From NCBI RefSeq assembly GCF_029392895.1, contig NZ_CP114200.1, positions 649,501-713,500 of the forward strand: a stretch of 64,000 nucleotides of DNA, read 5' to 3'. The notes under the pieces are model-generated. The model was not told the origin of the DNA. It ran no database searches and was given only the letters and a program-made list of their open reading frames with translations. The DNA comes from Streptomyces sp. 71268 (GTDB taxonomy: Bacteria > Actinomycetota > Actinomycetes > Streptomycetales > Streptomycetaceae). A program made the position numbers and the translations under genes. Below, piece by piece: positions 1-8,081 of this stretch; within the stretch, counting starts at the first letter, position 1, and each line of letters opens with the position of its first letter.

Positions 1-556
1 GGGCAAGCCCTGTCGCTCTCACCGTAGGCACCGGTGTCGGCGGGCACGAACGCTCGTCCGCTGGGGTGACAGGACGGCGGAGCACGCTCGCCAGCGGGGC
101 CCGGGCAGCCATCACCCTGCGTTACGGGAACACCCTGCGGCCCGGTCTGAGCCGTTGGCGCACCCGCTCGGCGGTCGCCGTCGTCCGTCACTACCAGTAG
201 CGCCAGTCACCCTACGAATTCGCCACGGCGCTCACTCGGGTGGAGTAGCGCCCGAAGCTCCGGCGGTCGGTCGGCTCTCGCCGCTCGTTTGCCTCGCTCG
301 GCGACACCAGGCGGGCGCTGCCAGAGACGCCTGTCGATCCGGGGCGTGGCTTCCTCCGCCAGCGTCCAGCCGTTCTTTCGCTTAAGTCCCTTATCGCCAC
401 GGGCGCATCGCGTGATGCTCGCTTGCGCGTACTGCGCATGTCGCTAATATTTAGCCGCCGACAAATATTGTTGGGCGCAGGAGGCACCCGCTCTTCCGCA
501 CCTACTCGACTCCGACTCGTGACGGTGTGCTGGGCGTCGCACGTGAGGAGCATCTG
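1..556. other. Upstream region without a recognisable gene
   Basis: About 550 bases ahead of the first gene. Short open frames occur on both strands (for example 155-385), but they have no recognisable protein content and read as chance frames in GC-rich DNA. The one visible structure is an AT-rich inverted repeat at 446-469, described separately. The promoter of the rsb-like operon should lie here. I looked for the Streptomyces sigma-B type -10 GGGTA(C/T) and did not find a convincing copy. Confidence 0.6.
446..469. promoter_or_regulatory. AT-rich inverted repeat upstream of rsbR
   Basis: AATATTT (446-452) and AAATATT (463-469) form perfect 7-base inverted arms around a GC-rich 10-base centre, about 90 bases before the rsbR start. 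Such AT-rich symmetric arms stand out in this GC-rich DNA. They could be a regulator's operator overlapping the operon promoter. No regulator can be named from sequence. Confidence 0.35.
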
Positions 557-1435
557 GTGAGTAGTAGTGAGACCGCTACGCGAGAGCGCGTGAGTAACGC
601 ACTCAACGAGCGTGCCGACAAGATCGCCGACCGGTGGGTGCAGCTGCAACTGCAGCGTAGCGAGGCTGGTTCCGGGATCAGTGAAGCGGAGTTGCATGAG
701 GAGGCGGACGCCGTGGTCGCCGCCCTCTCGGCGAGTCTGGCGGGCGGTCTGCCGGTGGAGCGCGTGGTGACGGCGCATCCCGAGTTGCACCGCGCGATCA
801 CCGAGCTCTCGCTGCGCCGCGCGCGGGGTGGGGCCTCACCCACCGACACGTCCCTCGCGGTCCTCACCCTCAAGGAAGCCCTGCTGGAGTCCGTGCAGGA
901 GTCCGTGCGGGCCGCTGACGAAGCGCTCGCCGTCGCGCTGCTGATCAACAGGCTGCTGGACGCCGCTGGCGCACTCTCGTTCAACACCTACGTCGAGGGC
1001 CGGGAGGAGATCATCGGGCGGCAGAGCCGGCAGTTGCTGGAGCTGTCGACTCCCGTGGTGCGTCTGTGGCGTCACGTGCTCGCCGTACCGCTGATCGGGA
1101 CCCTCGACACCGCACGCACCCAGGTGGTCATGGAGAACCTGCTGCAGGGCATCCAGGATCACGAAGCGCTCGTCGCGATCATCGACATCACCGCTGTTCC
1201 CACGGTGGACACGGCCGTCGCGCAGCACCTGATGCAGACGGTCAACGCGGTACGGCTGATGGGCGCCGACTGCGTTATCAGCGGGATCCGGCCCCCCATC
1301 GCGGTGACCATCGCCCAGCTCGGTATCGATCTCTCCTCCATCCTCACCCGGTCCACCCTCGCCGATGCCCTGTCCGTCGCCATCAAGATCACCGAAGGTG
1401 ATCAGCTGAAGGCCGAATCATCGGCAGTGCGATGA
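557..1435 (+). CDS. rsbR: RsbR-type stressosome co-antagonist (STAS domain)
   Basis: This 292-residue protein is the scaffold and sensor of a stressosome-type partner switch. Residues 1-160 are helical and match the place of the RsbR N-terminal sensor region. Residues ~165-285 are a STAS domain. The two threonines that RsbT phosphorylates in B. subtilis RsbR (Thr171, Thr205) have likely counterparts at Thr219 (VDTAVAQH) and Thr251 (AVTIAQLGID). I chose GTG at 557 because GTGAGGAG ends six bases before it; an in-frame GTG at 527 has no such site. The stop overlaps the start of rsbS (ATGA). In the family, phosphorylation by RsbT releases RsbT to activate a PP2C phosphatase. That the same happens here is inferred from the gene order. 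Confidence 0.85.
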   Translation: MSSSETATRERVSNALNERADKIADRWVQLQLQRSEAGSGISEAELHEEADAVVAALSASLAGGLPVERVVTAHPELHRAITELSLRRARGGASPTDTSLAVLTLKEALLESVQESVRAADEALAVALLINRLLDAAGALSFNTYVEGREEIIGRQSRQLLELSTPVVRLWRHVLAVPLIGTLDTARTQVVMENLLQGIQDHEALVAIIDITAVPTVDTAVAQHLMQTVNAVRLMGADCVISGIRPPIAVTIAQLGIDLSSILTRSTLADALSVAIKITEGDQLKAESSAVR

Positions 1436-1842
1436 ACGCCCGGCCCGTGGCGGGTGTGCCCATACTGCGGCTGGGCAACGTGCTGGTCACCGGGCTCCTC
1501 GACGAACTCGACGATAAGGCCGCCCTGGCCTTCACCGACGAACTCACCCAGCGCATCGCGGCGGAGGACGCGAGCGGTGTCCTCATCGACATCTCCCGAC
1601 TGGAGATCATCGACTCCTTCGTAGCCCGCACCCTCATGGAGCTCACCACCATGGCCAGGCTTCTCGGAGCCCGGGTCATCGTGGCGGGCATGCTGCCTCC
1701 GGTGGCGATCACCCTGGTGGAACTGGGTCTGCACCTGGACGGGGTCGAGACCGCGCTCAACGCCGAACGGGGCATGGCTTTGCTCGGATGGCAACAAAAC
1801 CGCCAGCTCCCCGAGGGGGCACCCAGTGCTGCGTTCCACTGA
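1432..1842 (+). CDS. rsbS: RsbS-type single STAS-domain antagonist
   Basis: This 136-residue protein is a lone STAS domain, as expected for RsbS, which with RsbR holds RsbT in the stressosome. The target serine of the family (Ser59 in B. subtilis) corresponds to Ser62 in IDISRLEIIDSFVAR. The glycine-rich ARVIVAGMLPP loop typical of STAS proteins follows. The ATG overlaps the rsbR stop by four bases and the 3' end overlaps rsbT by 17 bases, so translation is probably coupled and stoichiometry fixed. An RsbV-type anti-anti-sigma factor is the main alternative, but order and sequence favour RsbS. Confidence 0.85.
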   Translation: MNARPVAGVPILRLGNVLVTGLLDELDDKAALAFTDELTQRIAAEDASGVLIDISRLEIIDSFVARTLMELTTMARLLGARVIVAGMLPPVAITLVELGLHLDGVETALNAERGMALLGWQQNRQLPEGAPSAAFH

Positions 1843-2290
1843 ACAGTCCCCTTCCTCCGAAACCGCCCCCCGCCTCGATCCACGGGCGGGTGAGCCGAAC
1901 TCATACCCGGTGCGTACGGAGGAGGACCTGCTGACGGCCCGTCACGCCGTCCGCGCGGCCACCCTGGCCCTCGGATTCGGCATCGTCGACCAGACCCGCA
2001 TCGTCACCGCCGCCAGCGAGCTCGTACGCAACGCCTACATCCACGGCGGGGGCGGCACCCTCACCCTCACCCTGCTCGAACGTCCGGGCGCACGGGGTCT
2101 ACGGCTGGTCATCAGCGATGACGGGCCGGGTATCCATGACGTCCAGCAGGCCCTCACCGACGGGTACACCACGGGGGCCGGACTGGGCCATGGACTGGGC
2201 GGGGCACGACGGCTGATGGATGATTTCCGCATCGACTCGGCGCCGGGCCGGGGCACCACCGTCACGGCCACCCGATGGACGACACCGTGA
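1826..2290 (+). CDS. rsbT: RsbT-type serine/threonine switch kinase (GHKL ATPase)
   Basis: This 154-residue GHKL/HATPase_c protein has all the nucleotide-binding boxes: N box ASELVRNAYIHGG, G1 box DDGPGI, and G2 box GHGLGGARRLMDDF. In the family RsbT phosphorylates RsbS and RsbR and, once free, activates the RsbU phosphatase. About 25 poorly conserved residues precede the domain. GTG at 1826 is supported by GAGGGGG six bases upstream, inside the end of rsbS. The gene overlaps both neighbours. Confidence 0.85.
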   Translation: MLRSTEQSPSSETAPRLDPRAGEPNSYPVRTEEDLLTARHAVRAATLALGFGIVDQTRIVTAASELVRNAYIHGGGGTLTLTLLERPGARGLRLVISDDGPGIHDVQQALTDGYTTGAGLGHGLGGARRLMDDFRIDSAPGRGTTVTATRWTTP

Positions 2291-3303
2291 CACCGGCACC
2301 CGCCACATCGACCGTTCAGGTCCGTGTCGACCACCACAGCGCCGTCCAGCTCGCCGCGGAAGCCGCCCGCACCGTCGCCGAGTCGTGCGGTCTGACCGGT
2401 TCCCTCCCCGACCAGGCCGCCGTGCTGGCGTCGGAACTCGCCGGGAACCTCGCCAAGCACGCCACCGGCGGCTCGGTGTACCTGCAGCCGCTCCTCCTCG
2501 GAGGCGGGATGGAGATTCTCGCCGTCGATCGCGGGCCCGGCATCGCCGACCTTCCCCGCGCCCTCACCGACGGATACAGCACCACCGCGACCCTCGGCGC
2601 CGGCCTGGGCGCCGTCCGTCGCATCGCCACGGACTTCACCATCCGCACCGAGCCAGGCACCGCGACCCTCGCCTGTGCCCGGCTCACCGATGCCGACCAC
2701 CGGCCGAAGGCCCACCAGGAGATCGGTTCCCTCTCTCTTCCCGTCGACGGGGAACAGCCCTGTGGTGACGCGTGCGCCTCGGCGGACACCGCGGATTGTC
2801 GTACGGCCTTCGTCGTGGACGGCCTCGGACACGGCCCCGAGGCATCGGAGGCGGCACAGGCCGCCCTGCGCGTGTTTCACCGCGCACCCGACCGCGCGCT
2901 CCACGACATGCTCTTCGCCGTCCACCGGGCGCTACGCCACACCCGCGGTGCCGCGGTCGGCATCATGCGGCTGCACCACGACCGGACCGAGTACTGCGGC
3001 GTCGGCAACATCCGCGCCCTGGTCGTGACTCCCGAGACCATCCGCCACGGGATGACCGGCCTGCCCGGTGTCGTCGGGTGGAACATGCCCACCCCGCGCA
3101 CACACACCCTGCCCACGGGCCCGGGAGTCATCGCTGTGCTGCACTCCGACGGGATCCTCCCGCGGTGGGCCCACGCGCCCTCGCGCTTCCTGCTCCGGCT
3201 GCCGCCCGCGCTGCTCGCGGCGGCAGTGGCTCACGCTCACCGTTCGACGCGGGACGACGCGACCTTCCTCGCCGCCAGGGCACCGGGTGGCCGTTTTGTC
3301 TGA
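2275..3303 (+). CDS. Fused RsbT-like ATPase and RsbX-like PP2C phosphatase
   Basis: This 342-residue two-domain protein combines a kinase and a phosphatase module. Residues ~10-140 form a second GHKL ATPase with N box ASELAGNLAKHATGG, G1 box DRGPGI and G2 box GAGLGAVRRIATDF. Residues ~150-340 form a small PP2C-like phosphatase with VVDGLGHG, AAVGIMRL, LHSDGI and a final DDATFLAAR. This resembles RsbX, which dephosphorylates RsbR and RsbS to reset the switch. Fusion suggests kinase and reset phosphatase act on the same substrates. The ATG lies 16 bases inside rsbT; GTG at 2287 is an alternative start. I believe such fusions occur in other actinomycete rsb loci, but could not search. Confidence 0.8.
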   Translation: MDDTVTPAPATSTVQVRVDHHSAVQLAAEAARTVAESCGLTGSLPDQAAVLASELAGNLAKHATGGSVYLQPLLLGGGMEILAVDRGPGIADLPRALTDGYSTTATLGAGLGAVRRIATDFTIRTEPGTATLACARLTDADHRPKAHQEIGSLSLPVDGEQPCGDACASADTADCRTAFVVDGLGHGPEASEAAQAALRVFHRAPDRALHDMLFAVHRALRHTRGAAVGIMRLHHDRTEYCGVGNIRALVVTPETIRHGMTGLPGVVGWNMPTPRTHTLPTGPGVIAVLHSDGILPRWAHAPSRFLLRLPPALLAAAVAHAHRSTRDDATFLAARAPGGRFV

Positions 3304-4537
3304 CACCTTCCGGACGCTGCGGTCCTTGCGCCGCGCCCTGCGCCAGGTGGCCGACGCCTACGGTCTCCCCCTCGAAGTGCGCGCGCGGCTGGTTCTCTCG
3401 ATCAGCGGCGTCGCCGGCCACGAACTGCGAGCCGGACGCACGGTCAGGCTCGGCTCCACCTGCCAACCAGGCTCCAAGGGGCAGCCGACGCTTCTCTCCG
3501 TCAGCCTGGTGTCGCCGGCGTCGCGGAGCCCGCTGCCGTTGGCCGGGCTCCCCCTCGCCGCCCAGGCGGTCTGCGACACCACGGCCACCTGGCACGTGCC
3601 TGTCCCGGAGGGAGCCGAGCCGCCCCCCGACGCGTGCGCACCGCGCGTGGCGCGGAGATCAGAGAGCGAAGAGCTGGAACAGGAACTACGGGCCTCACTC
3701 GCACGCGTGGACGCCTTCGCCGCCGAACACCGCGTCCTCAAGCACGAACTGGCCGAGACCAACAGCGGCGTCCTCGCCCTGTACATCCAGCTCGAAGAAC
3801 GCGACGAGCAACTGCGCCAGGCGCACGGCCGGATGCTGCAGGACATGGAGAACGCCCTTCGTCCCCCTCCCCTGGCAGTGGAGGGCCTGGAACTCGCCGT
3901 CCACTACGAACCCGCCGACACGCACGACCCCACCGGTGGCGACCTCTACGACTGGTTCCGTCTGCCCGACGGAACCGTCCACATCACGGTCGTCGACGCC
4001 CTCGGACACGGCATCACCAGCACCCGAAGCGCCCTGAACGTGACCCACGCCGTGCGGACCCTGGCGCTGGACGGACACCCGCTGACCGCGATCGTCAAAC
4101 GGGCCGACGAGATACTCATGCCTCTGGACGGCGATCTCCTGGCCACCGTGCTCCTGGCCCGACTCAACCCGGCGACGGGCGAACTCAGCCTGGCCAACGG
4201 CAGCCACCCTCCAGCGCTCCTCGTCCGCACGGACGGCCGGGCGGACTTCCTCAACGTACGAGGACGCGGCATCGGCTTCCCGTTGGCCGGCAGCGACAGG
4301 GTGCTTCAGACCCGGATGGAACCGGGCGACCTGCTCTTGCTGTACACCGACGGACTCACCGAGAGTCGCCGCGATCCCATCGAGGGCGAGGCGCGCCTCA
4401 TCGACTCGGCCCGGAAGCGGTCACGGGACCCGACAGCCTCCCTTCCCGGAGCCATCGCGACAGACATGCGAACGGTCGTACTGCACCCGGACGACACGCT
4501 CGCCCTCGCCGTTCGCATGGGCCGCCCCGGGAACTGA
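3287..4537 (+). CDS. RsbU-like PP2C/SpoIIE phosphatase with coiled coil
   Basis: This 416-residue protein is the likely output phosphatase of the switch. Residues ~1-110 look like a degenerate GHKL-type fold, since an N-box-like LSISGVAGHEL is present but clear G boxes are not. Residues ~125-190 are strongly charged and heptad-like (a predicted coiled coil). Residues ~200-416 are a PP2C/SpoIIE domain with GGDLYDW, VVDALGHG, TVLLARL, GSHPPALL, LYTDGLTESR and DDTLALAV. The metal-binding aspartates are all present. GTG at 3287 has AGGG six bases upstream and overlaps the previous gene by 17 bases; TTG at 3296 is possible. In the family the substrate is a phosphorylated RsbV-type protein, which is not encoded in this window, nor is a sigma factor. 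Confidence 0.8.
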   Translation: MAVLSDTFRTLRSLRRALRQVADAYGLPLEVRARLVLSISGVAGHELRAGRTVRLGSTCQPGSKGQPTLLSVSLVSPASRSPLPLAGLPLAAQAVCDTTATWHVPVPEGAEPPPDACAPRVARRSESEELEQELRASLARVDAFAAEHRVLKHELAETNSGVLALYIQLEERDEQLRQAHGRMLQDMENALRPPPLAVEGLELAVHYEPADTHDPTGGDLYDWFRLPDGTVHITVVDALGHGITSTRSALNVTHAVRTLALDGHPLTAIVKRADEILMPLDGDLLATVLLARLNPATGELSLANGSHPPALLVRTDGRADFLNVRGRGIGFPLAGSDRVLQTRMEPGDLLLLYTDGLTESRRDPIEGEARLIDSARKRSRDPTASLPGAIATDMRTVVLHPDDTLALAVRMGRPGN

Positions 4538-4697
4538 CCAGGTGCCCCGAACCGCCGCCTCCAGACGGTCCTCCACATGTCCCGACGACTCACCGTCCGG
4601 ATGCGTAGCGATCACCGCGCCACACCGGCCACGGGAGCCGCCCGACCTTCGGACCCGGGCGGTGCGCGCAGACCAGACCGGCGTCCCGAGGCTGCGC

Positions 4698-5195
4698 TCA
4701 GCCGCTCTCTTCGACGAGCTGCTCCCGCGCGTACGGGAGGGGCTCGGCGACGGCTTCGCAGAGGGCGGCGAGGCCAGTGGCCAAGGCGTCGCGTGTGAGG
4801 GGGGTCATCCGGTTCATGGCCTGACGGAGGGCTTGCTCACGGCGTCGCCGGACCTCGCGCAGGTGCGCGGTGCCGGCGTCGGTGAGCGTCAGCTGCATCT
4901 CGCGGCGGTCCTCGGGGCGGGGAGTCCTGCGGAGGAATCCGGCGGCCTGAAGGCGGTCACACAGGCGCGTGGCCGTGGGAGCGGCCACCGCCAGGTGACG
5001 ACGGAGGGCACTGAGGTTGATGCCTGGCTCGCGTTCGATGATGTACATCACACGAATCTGTGCCGTGGAGACAGGAGCGGTGCTCAGGGCGTCCCGGCCC
5101 CGTTCCCAGGCGATCTCCAGGAGCTCAAGGACACGGCTGACCTCAGGCACTGCGGCGGTGGCCTGTTGCTGGAGAGCCATGGGGTCCTCGCGCAT
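4698..5195 (-). CDS. MarR-family transcriptional regulator
   Basis: This 165-residue winged-helix repressor has an HTH (LSALRRHLAVAAPTATRLCDRL) followed by the wing typical of MarR proteins (RRTPRPEDRREMQLTLTDAG). Dimerising helices lie at both ends. ATG at 5195 is chosen because GGGAG lies six bases upstream; ATG at 5180 is a second candidate. It is divergent from the PP2C gene at 5258, with about 60 bases between the starts, so autoregulation and control of that neighbour are likely by analogy with the family. It converges with the phosphatase gene ending at 4537. The ligand is unknown. Confidence 0.85.
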   Translation of the reverse strand: MREDPMALQQQATAAVPEVSRVLELLEIAWERGRDALSTAPVSTAQIRVMYIIEREPGINLSALRRHLAVAAPTATRLCDRLQAAGFLRRTPRPEDRREMQLTLTDAGTAHLREVRRRREQALRQAMNRMTPLTRDALATGLAALCEAVAEPLPYAREQLVEESG

Positions 5196-5217
5196 GTGAC
5201 ACTCCCGTGTGAGCGTT

Positions 5218-5246
5218 TTGTGCTCGATCCGGCTGGTCGGTATAAG
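5218..5246 (+). promoter_or_regulatory. Predicted promoter, probably giving a leaderless mRNA
   Basis: TTGTGC (5218-5223), a 17-base gap and TATAAG (5241-5246) form a good match to a vegetative (HrdB/sigma-70-like) promoter. The expected start site is about 5253, only a few bases before the ATG at 5258, which also lacks a good Shine-Dalgarno sequence. This suggests a leaderless transcript. The promoter lies in the gap shared with the divergent marR gene, and a CATGCATG palindrome (5253-5260) covers the start. Confidence 0.45.
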
Positions 5247-5257
5247 AAGTCGCATGC

Positions 5258-6475
5258 ATGAAGATATGTCAAGGAAGGCAAGGTCCGATACCGGTGGACA
5301 GACCCAGCGCGGTTGAGCGCCTGTTGCGCGAGGCCGCGCCTCATGAGGTTTTCGACGTGGTCCGCTCGGTGATCGAGCGGCGACACGGCGCTGTGGCGGT
5401 CGATCTCCTGATGGCTGACTATGCCATGACGCAACTGCAGCCCGTAGGCGTTCTCCCGCACACCCACCATTCGCTGCCGGTCCATGACACTGCCCCGGGT
5501 CACGCCTTCATCGCCCAGGAAGCGCACTGTGTGCCCGACGCCGCGTCCTCCACCGTAACGGTCCACCTGCCGGTCAGTGTCCGTGGTGACCGGCTCGGCG
5601 TGCTCAGCGTGCGGTTGCCCGGCCGTGAGAGCGACGTCAGCCCCGACACTCTGGCGGACCTCGCGCAGTGCGCGGCCGCGCTGGCGCACGAGATCGCCGT
5701 CGCGGAGCGGGACACCGATCTCTTCCTGCAGGCCCGCCGCGCGGAACGGCTCACCCTCGCCGCCGAGATGCAGTGGCAGCTCCTGCCCGGGCGCTCCTGC
5801 TCGCGACCCGAGTACGACGTCGGCGCGCAGCTGGAGCCCGCTTACGCGATCTTCGGTGACAGCTTCGACTGGTCGTCGTCCGCCGACGACCTCCTCCTGA
5901 CCGTGAGCAACGGCATGGGCCAGGGCATCGACGCGGCCTTGCTCACCAACCTCGCGACCAACGCCCTGCGCAACGCCCGCCGCGCCGGGCTGAACCTCGC
6001 CGACCAGGCGTACCTGGCCGACCAGGCCGTCTACGGCCAATACCACGGCCGGCAGTTCCTGTCCACGCTCATGCTCCGCTTCTGCCTTCCCACCGGAGAC
6101 GTGGAGATCATCGACGCTGGCTCGCCCCGCATCTGGCGGCTTCGCCGGGATGTCGTCGAGGCCATCGAATTCGATGCGCAGATCCCCCTGGGGATGTTCG
6201 AGGACACGACCTACACCACGCAGCGCTTCAAGGTCGAGTCCGGGGACCGGCTGTTGTTCATCAGCGACGGCGTCTACGACGCCCTCTCGCCGGCGGGTGA
6301 GAAGTACGGTCAGTGGGCGTTGGCCAGGGCGATCACCAGTACACGTCTCCTGCCCGCTTCCCAGGTGCCCAGGACAATGTTGCAGGAGCTGCTGGGACAC
6401 CGCGGCTCCGGGCCGGCGGCGGACGACGCGCTGGTCGTGTGCCTGGACTGGCACGGCCGCCCGGGCACCGACTGA
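5258..6475 (+). CDS. GAF-like/PP2C (SpoIIE) protein with altered metal motif
   Basis: This 405-residue protein has residues ~20-165 consistent with a GAF-type sensor (LGVLSVRLPGRESD near its end), a helical connector, and residues ~185-400 with the SpoIIE/PP2C fold. The first motif keeps its acidic residues (FGDSFDW), as do SDGVYDA and the terminal ADDALVV. The central motif reads SNGMGQG where active enzymes have D-G-x-G-H/N-G, so a metal-ligand aspartate is replaced by asparagine. It may have weak or changed activity, or act as a binding protein. ATG at 5258 fits the predicted promoter; GTG at 5294 is an alternative. Partner and substrate are unknown. Confidence 0.75.
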   Translation: MKICQGRQGPIPVDRPSAVERLLREAAPHEVFDVVRSVIERRHGAVAVDLLMADYAMTQLQPVGVLPHTHHSLPVHDTAPGHAFIAQEAHCVPDAASSTVTVHLPVSVRGDRLGVLSVRLPGRESDVSPDTLADLAQCAAALAHEIAVAERDTDLFLQARRAERLTLAAEMQWQLLPGRSCSRPEYDVGAQLEPAYAIFGDSFDWSSSADDLLLTVSNGMGQGIDAALLTNLATNALRNARRAGLNLADQAYLADQAVYGQYHGRQFLSTLMLRFCLPTGDVEIIDAGSPRIWRLRRDVVEAIEFDAQIPLGMFEDTTYTTQRFKVESGDRLLFISDGVYDALSPAGEKYGQWALARAITSTRLLPASQVPRTMLQELLGHRGSGPAADDALVVCLDWHGRPGTD

Positions 6476-6961
6476 CACGACCTTGACGGGATCCGACCCG
6501 GGAGCGGCATCCGTTGGCGAGCGAGGTGTGGGGGCGATCTCTTGTTCCCGCCGAGAGTCGTCATCGGCGTGGTCGCCCACTTGGTGGAGGTGGCGAACGC
6601 GGCTACCTCCACCGTGGCACCGCAGCCGCCGCGCCTCACCATCTGGCGACGAACGTGCTCATCCGGACAGGTCCGCACCGCACGGGCAACGGCGGACCAA
6701 AGCGCGGTAGGAGAGACCGCCTGGAGTGGTGATGCCATCCTGGCCAAGAGACGCCCGCGCCTGATATTGGTTCGAGTGTTCGCTCCCGGAAACCCGGGCC
6801 CGGGCACCAACGCCTGACGCCTTGTCAGGGAGTGGGAACCAGTATCGCCGGAACCCACCTTCGACCACCGTGAAGCACCAAGATCGATAACGGCTGGCAT
6901 TCGCTCTGACCCGCACAGACACAGCTCACAACCCCGTCTTTGACCTGCCGAGGAGAGACAG
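6476..6961. other. Intergenic region before dhaK
   Basis: Nearly 490 bases without a gene I can support. Frames at 6542-6817 (+) and across 6310-7272 (-) lack recognisable content. A short hairpin-capable repeat is visible at 6813-6829 (CCTGAC, five bases, GTCAGG), and a CCCGGGCCCGGG palindrome lies just upstream of it. These could be an operator or terminator remnants. The dhaK promoter should lie in the last ~130 bases. GAGGAG at 6950-6955 is the dhaK ribosome binding site. Confidence 0.5.
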
Positions 6962-7954
6962 TTGAGGATGCTCATCAACGTGCCCGAGACCGTGGTCGCC
7001 GACGCGCTGCGCGGGATGGCCGCCACGCATCCGGAGCTGACCGTGGACGTGGAGGGGCGGGTGATCGTACGCCGCGACGCGCCGGTGGCCGGAAAGGTGG
7101 CCCTGGTGTCGGGCGGCGGGTCCGGGCACGAGCCGCTGCACGGGGGTTTCGTGGGCACCGGGATGCTTGACGCGGCGTGCCCCGGTGAGGTGTTCACCTC
7201 GCCCGTGCCGGACCAGATGGTCAAGGCGGCGGCCGCCGTGGACAGTGGCCAGGGGGTGCTGTTCGTGGTCAAGAACTACACCGGCGACGTGCTCAACTTC
7301 GACATGGCCATGGAACTCGCCGAGGACGAGGGCGTGCGGGTGGCCAAGGTGCTCGTGGACGACGACGTCGCCGTGACGGACAGCACGCACACGGCGGGCC
7401 GTCGTGGCACCGGGGCCACGCTGTTCGTGGAGAAGATCGCGGGCGCCGCCGCCGAGGAGGGCGCGCCGCTGGAGCGGGTGGAGGCGATCGCCCGCCAGGT
7501 CAACGCGTCGTCCCGGAGCTTCGGCGTCGCGCTCAGCGCCTGCTCCACGCCGGCCAAGGGCGGGCCGACGTTCGCGCTGCCCGACGGCGAGCTGGAGCTG
7601 GGGGTGGGCATCCACGGCGAGCCCGGCCGGGAGCGGCGGCCCATGATGACCTCGCGGGAGATCGCGGACTTCTCCGTGGACGCCGTCCTTGAGGACCTGC
7701 GGCCCACCAACCCGGTGCTCCTGCTGGTGGGCGGCGCGGGCGCGACGCCGCTGCTTGAGCTGTACGGGTTCGCCGCCGAGGTGCACCGGGTGTTGGCCGA
7801 GCGTGGTGTGCCGGTGCTGCGCAGCCTCGTGGGCAACTACGTCACCTCGCTGGACATGGCGGGCTGCGCGGTGACGCTGTGCCAGGCCGACGAGGAGTTG
7901 CTGCGCCTGTGGGACGCGCCGGTGCGCACGCCCGCGCTGCGGTGGGGGCTGTAA
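6962..7954 (+). CDS. dhaK: Dihydroxyacetone kinase, substrate-binding subunit DhaK
   Basis: This 330-residue cytoplasmic protein is the dihydroxyacetone-binding subunit of the PTS-dependent kinase. DhaK holds the substrate covalently on a histidine while DhaL-ADP/ATP passes on the phosphate. The Dha-site segment SGGGSGHEPLHGGFVG and the covalent histidine in ELGVGIHGEPG are present; with the start used here that histidine is residue 218, the number reported for E. coli DhaK. TTG at 6962 gives the family-typical beginning M-R-M-L-I-N-V and sits six bases after GAGGAG; ATG at 6968 is the alternative. dhaL and dhaM follow, so the phosphate donor is PTS phosphate rather than free ATP. It probably feeds glycerol-derived Dha into glycolysis. 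Confidence 0.93.
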   Translation: MRMLINVPETVVADALRGMAATHPELTVDVEGRVIVRRDAPVAGKVALVSGGGSGHEPLHGGFVGTGMLDAACPGEVFTSPVPDQMVKAAAAVDSGQGVLFVVKNYTGDVLNFDMAMELAEDEGVRVAKVLVDDDVAVTDSTHTAGRRGTGATLFVEKIAGAAAEEGAPLERVEAIARQVNASSRSFGVALSACSTPAKGGPTFALPDGELELGVGIHGEPGRERRPMMTSREIADFSVDAVLEDLRPTNPVLLLVGGAGATPLLELYGFAAEVHRVLAERGVPVLRSLVGNYVTSLDMAGCAVTLCQADEELLRLWDAPVRTPALRWGL

Positions 7955-8081
7955 CCCGCGCCCGCGCCAGCGCACGTGGCGCGCGGCGGCGGGCGGTTGA
8001 TGCGCACGCGCTGCGTACGCTGGCGTAGAGCGACGGAGAACGACCGGCCCCGGCCGGTCGTACGAGCGAAGGGACCCACCC

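Noticed and set aside
155-385. Small plus-strand frame upstream of rsbR
   Set aside because: Composition is Arg/Ala/Pro-rich without recognisable motif, no good ribosome binding site and no coding-like third-position pattern.
6310-7272. Minus-strand frame of 320 codons across the dhaK upstream region
   Set aside because: It crosses the ends of two well-supported plus-strand genes and has no motif.
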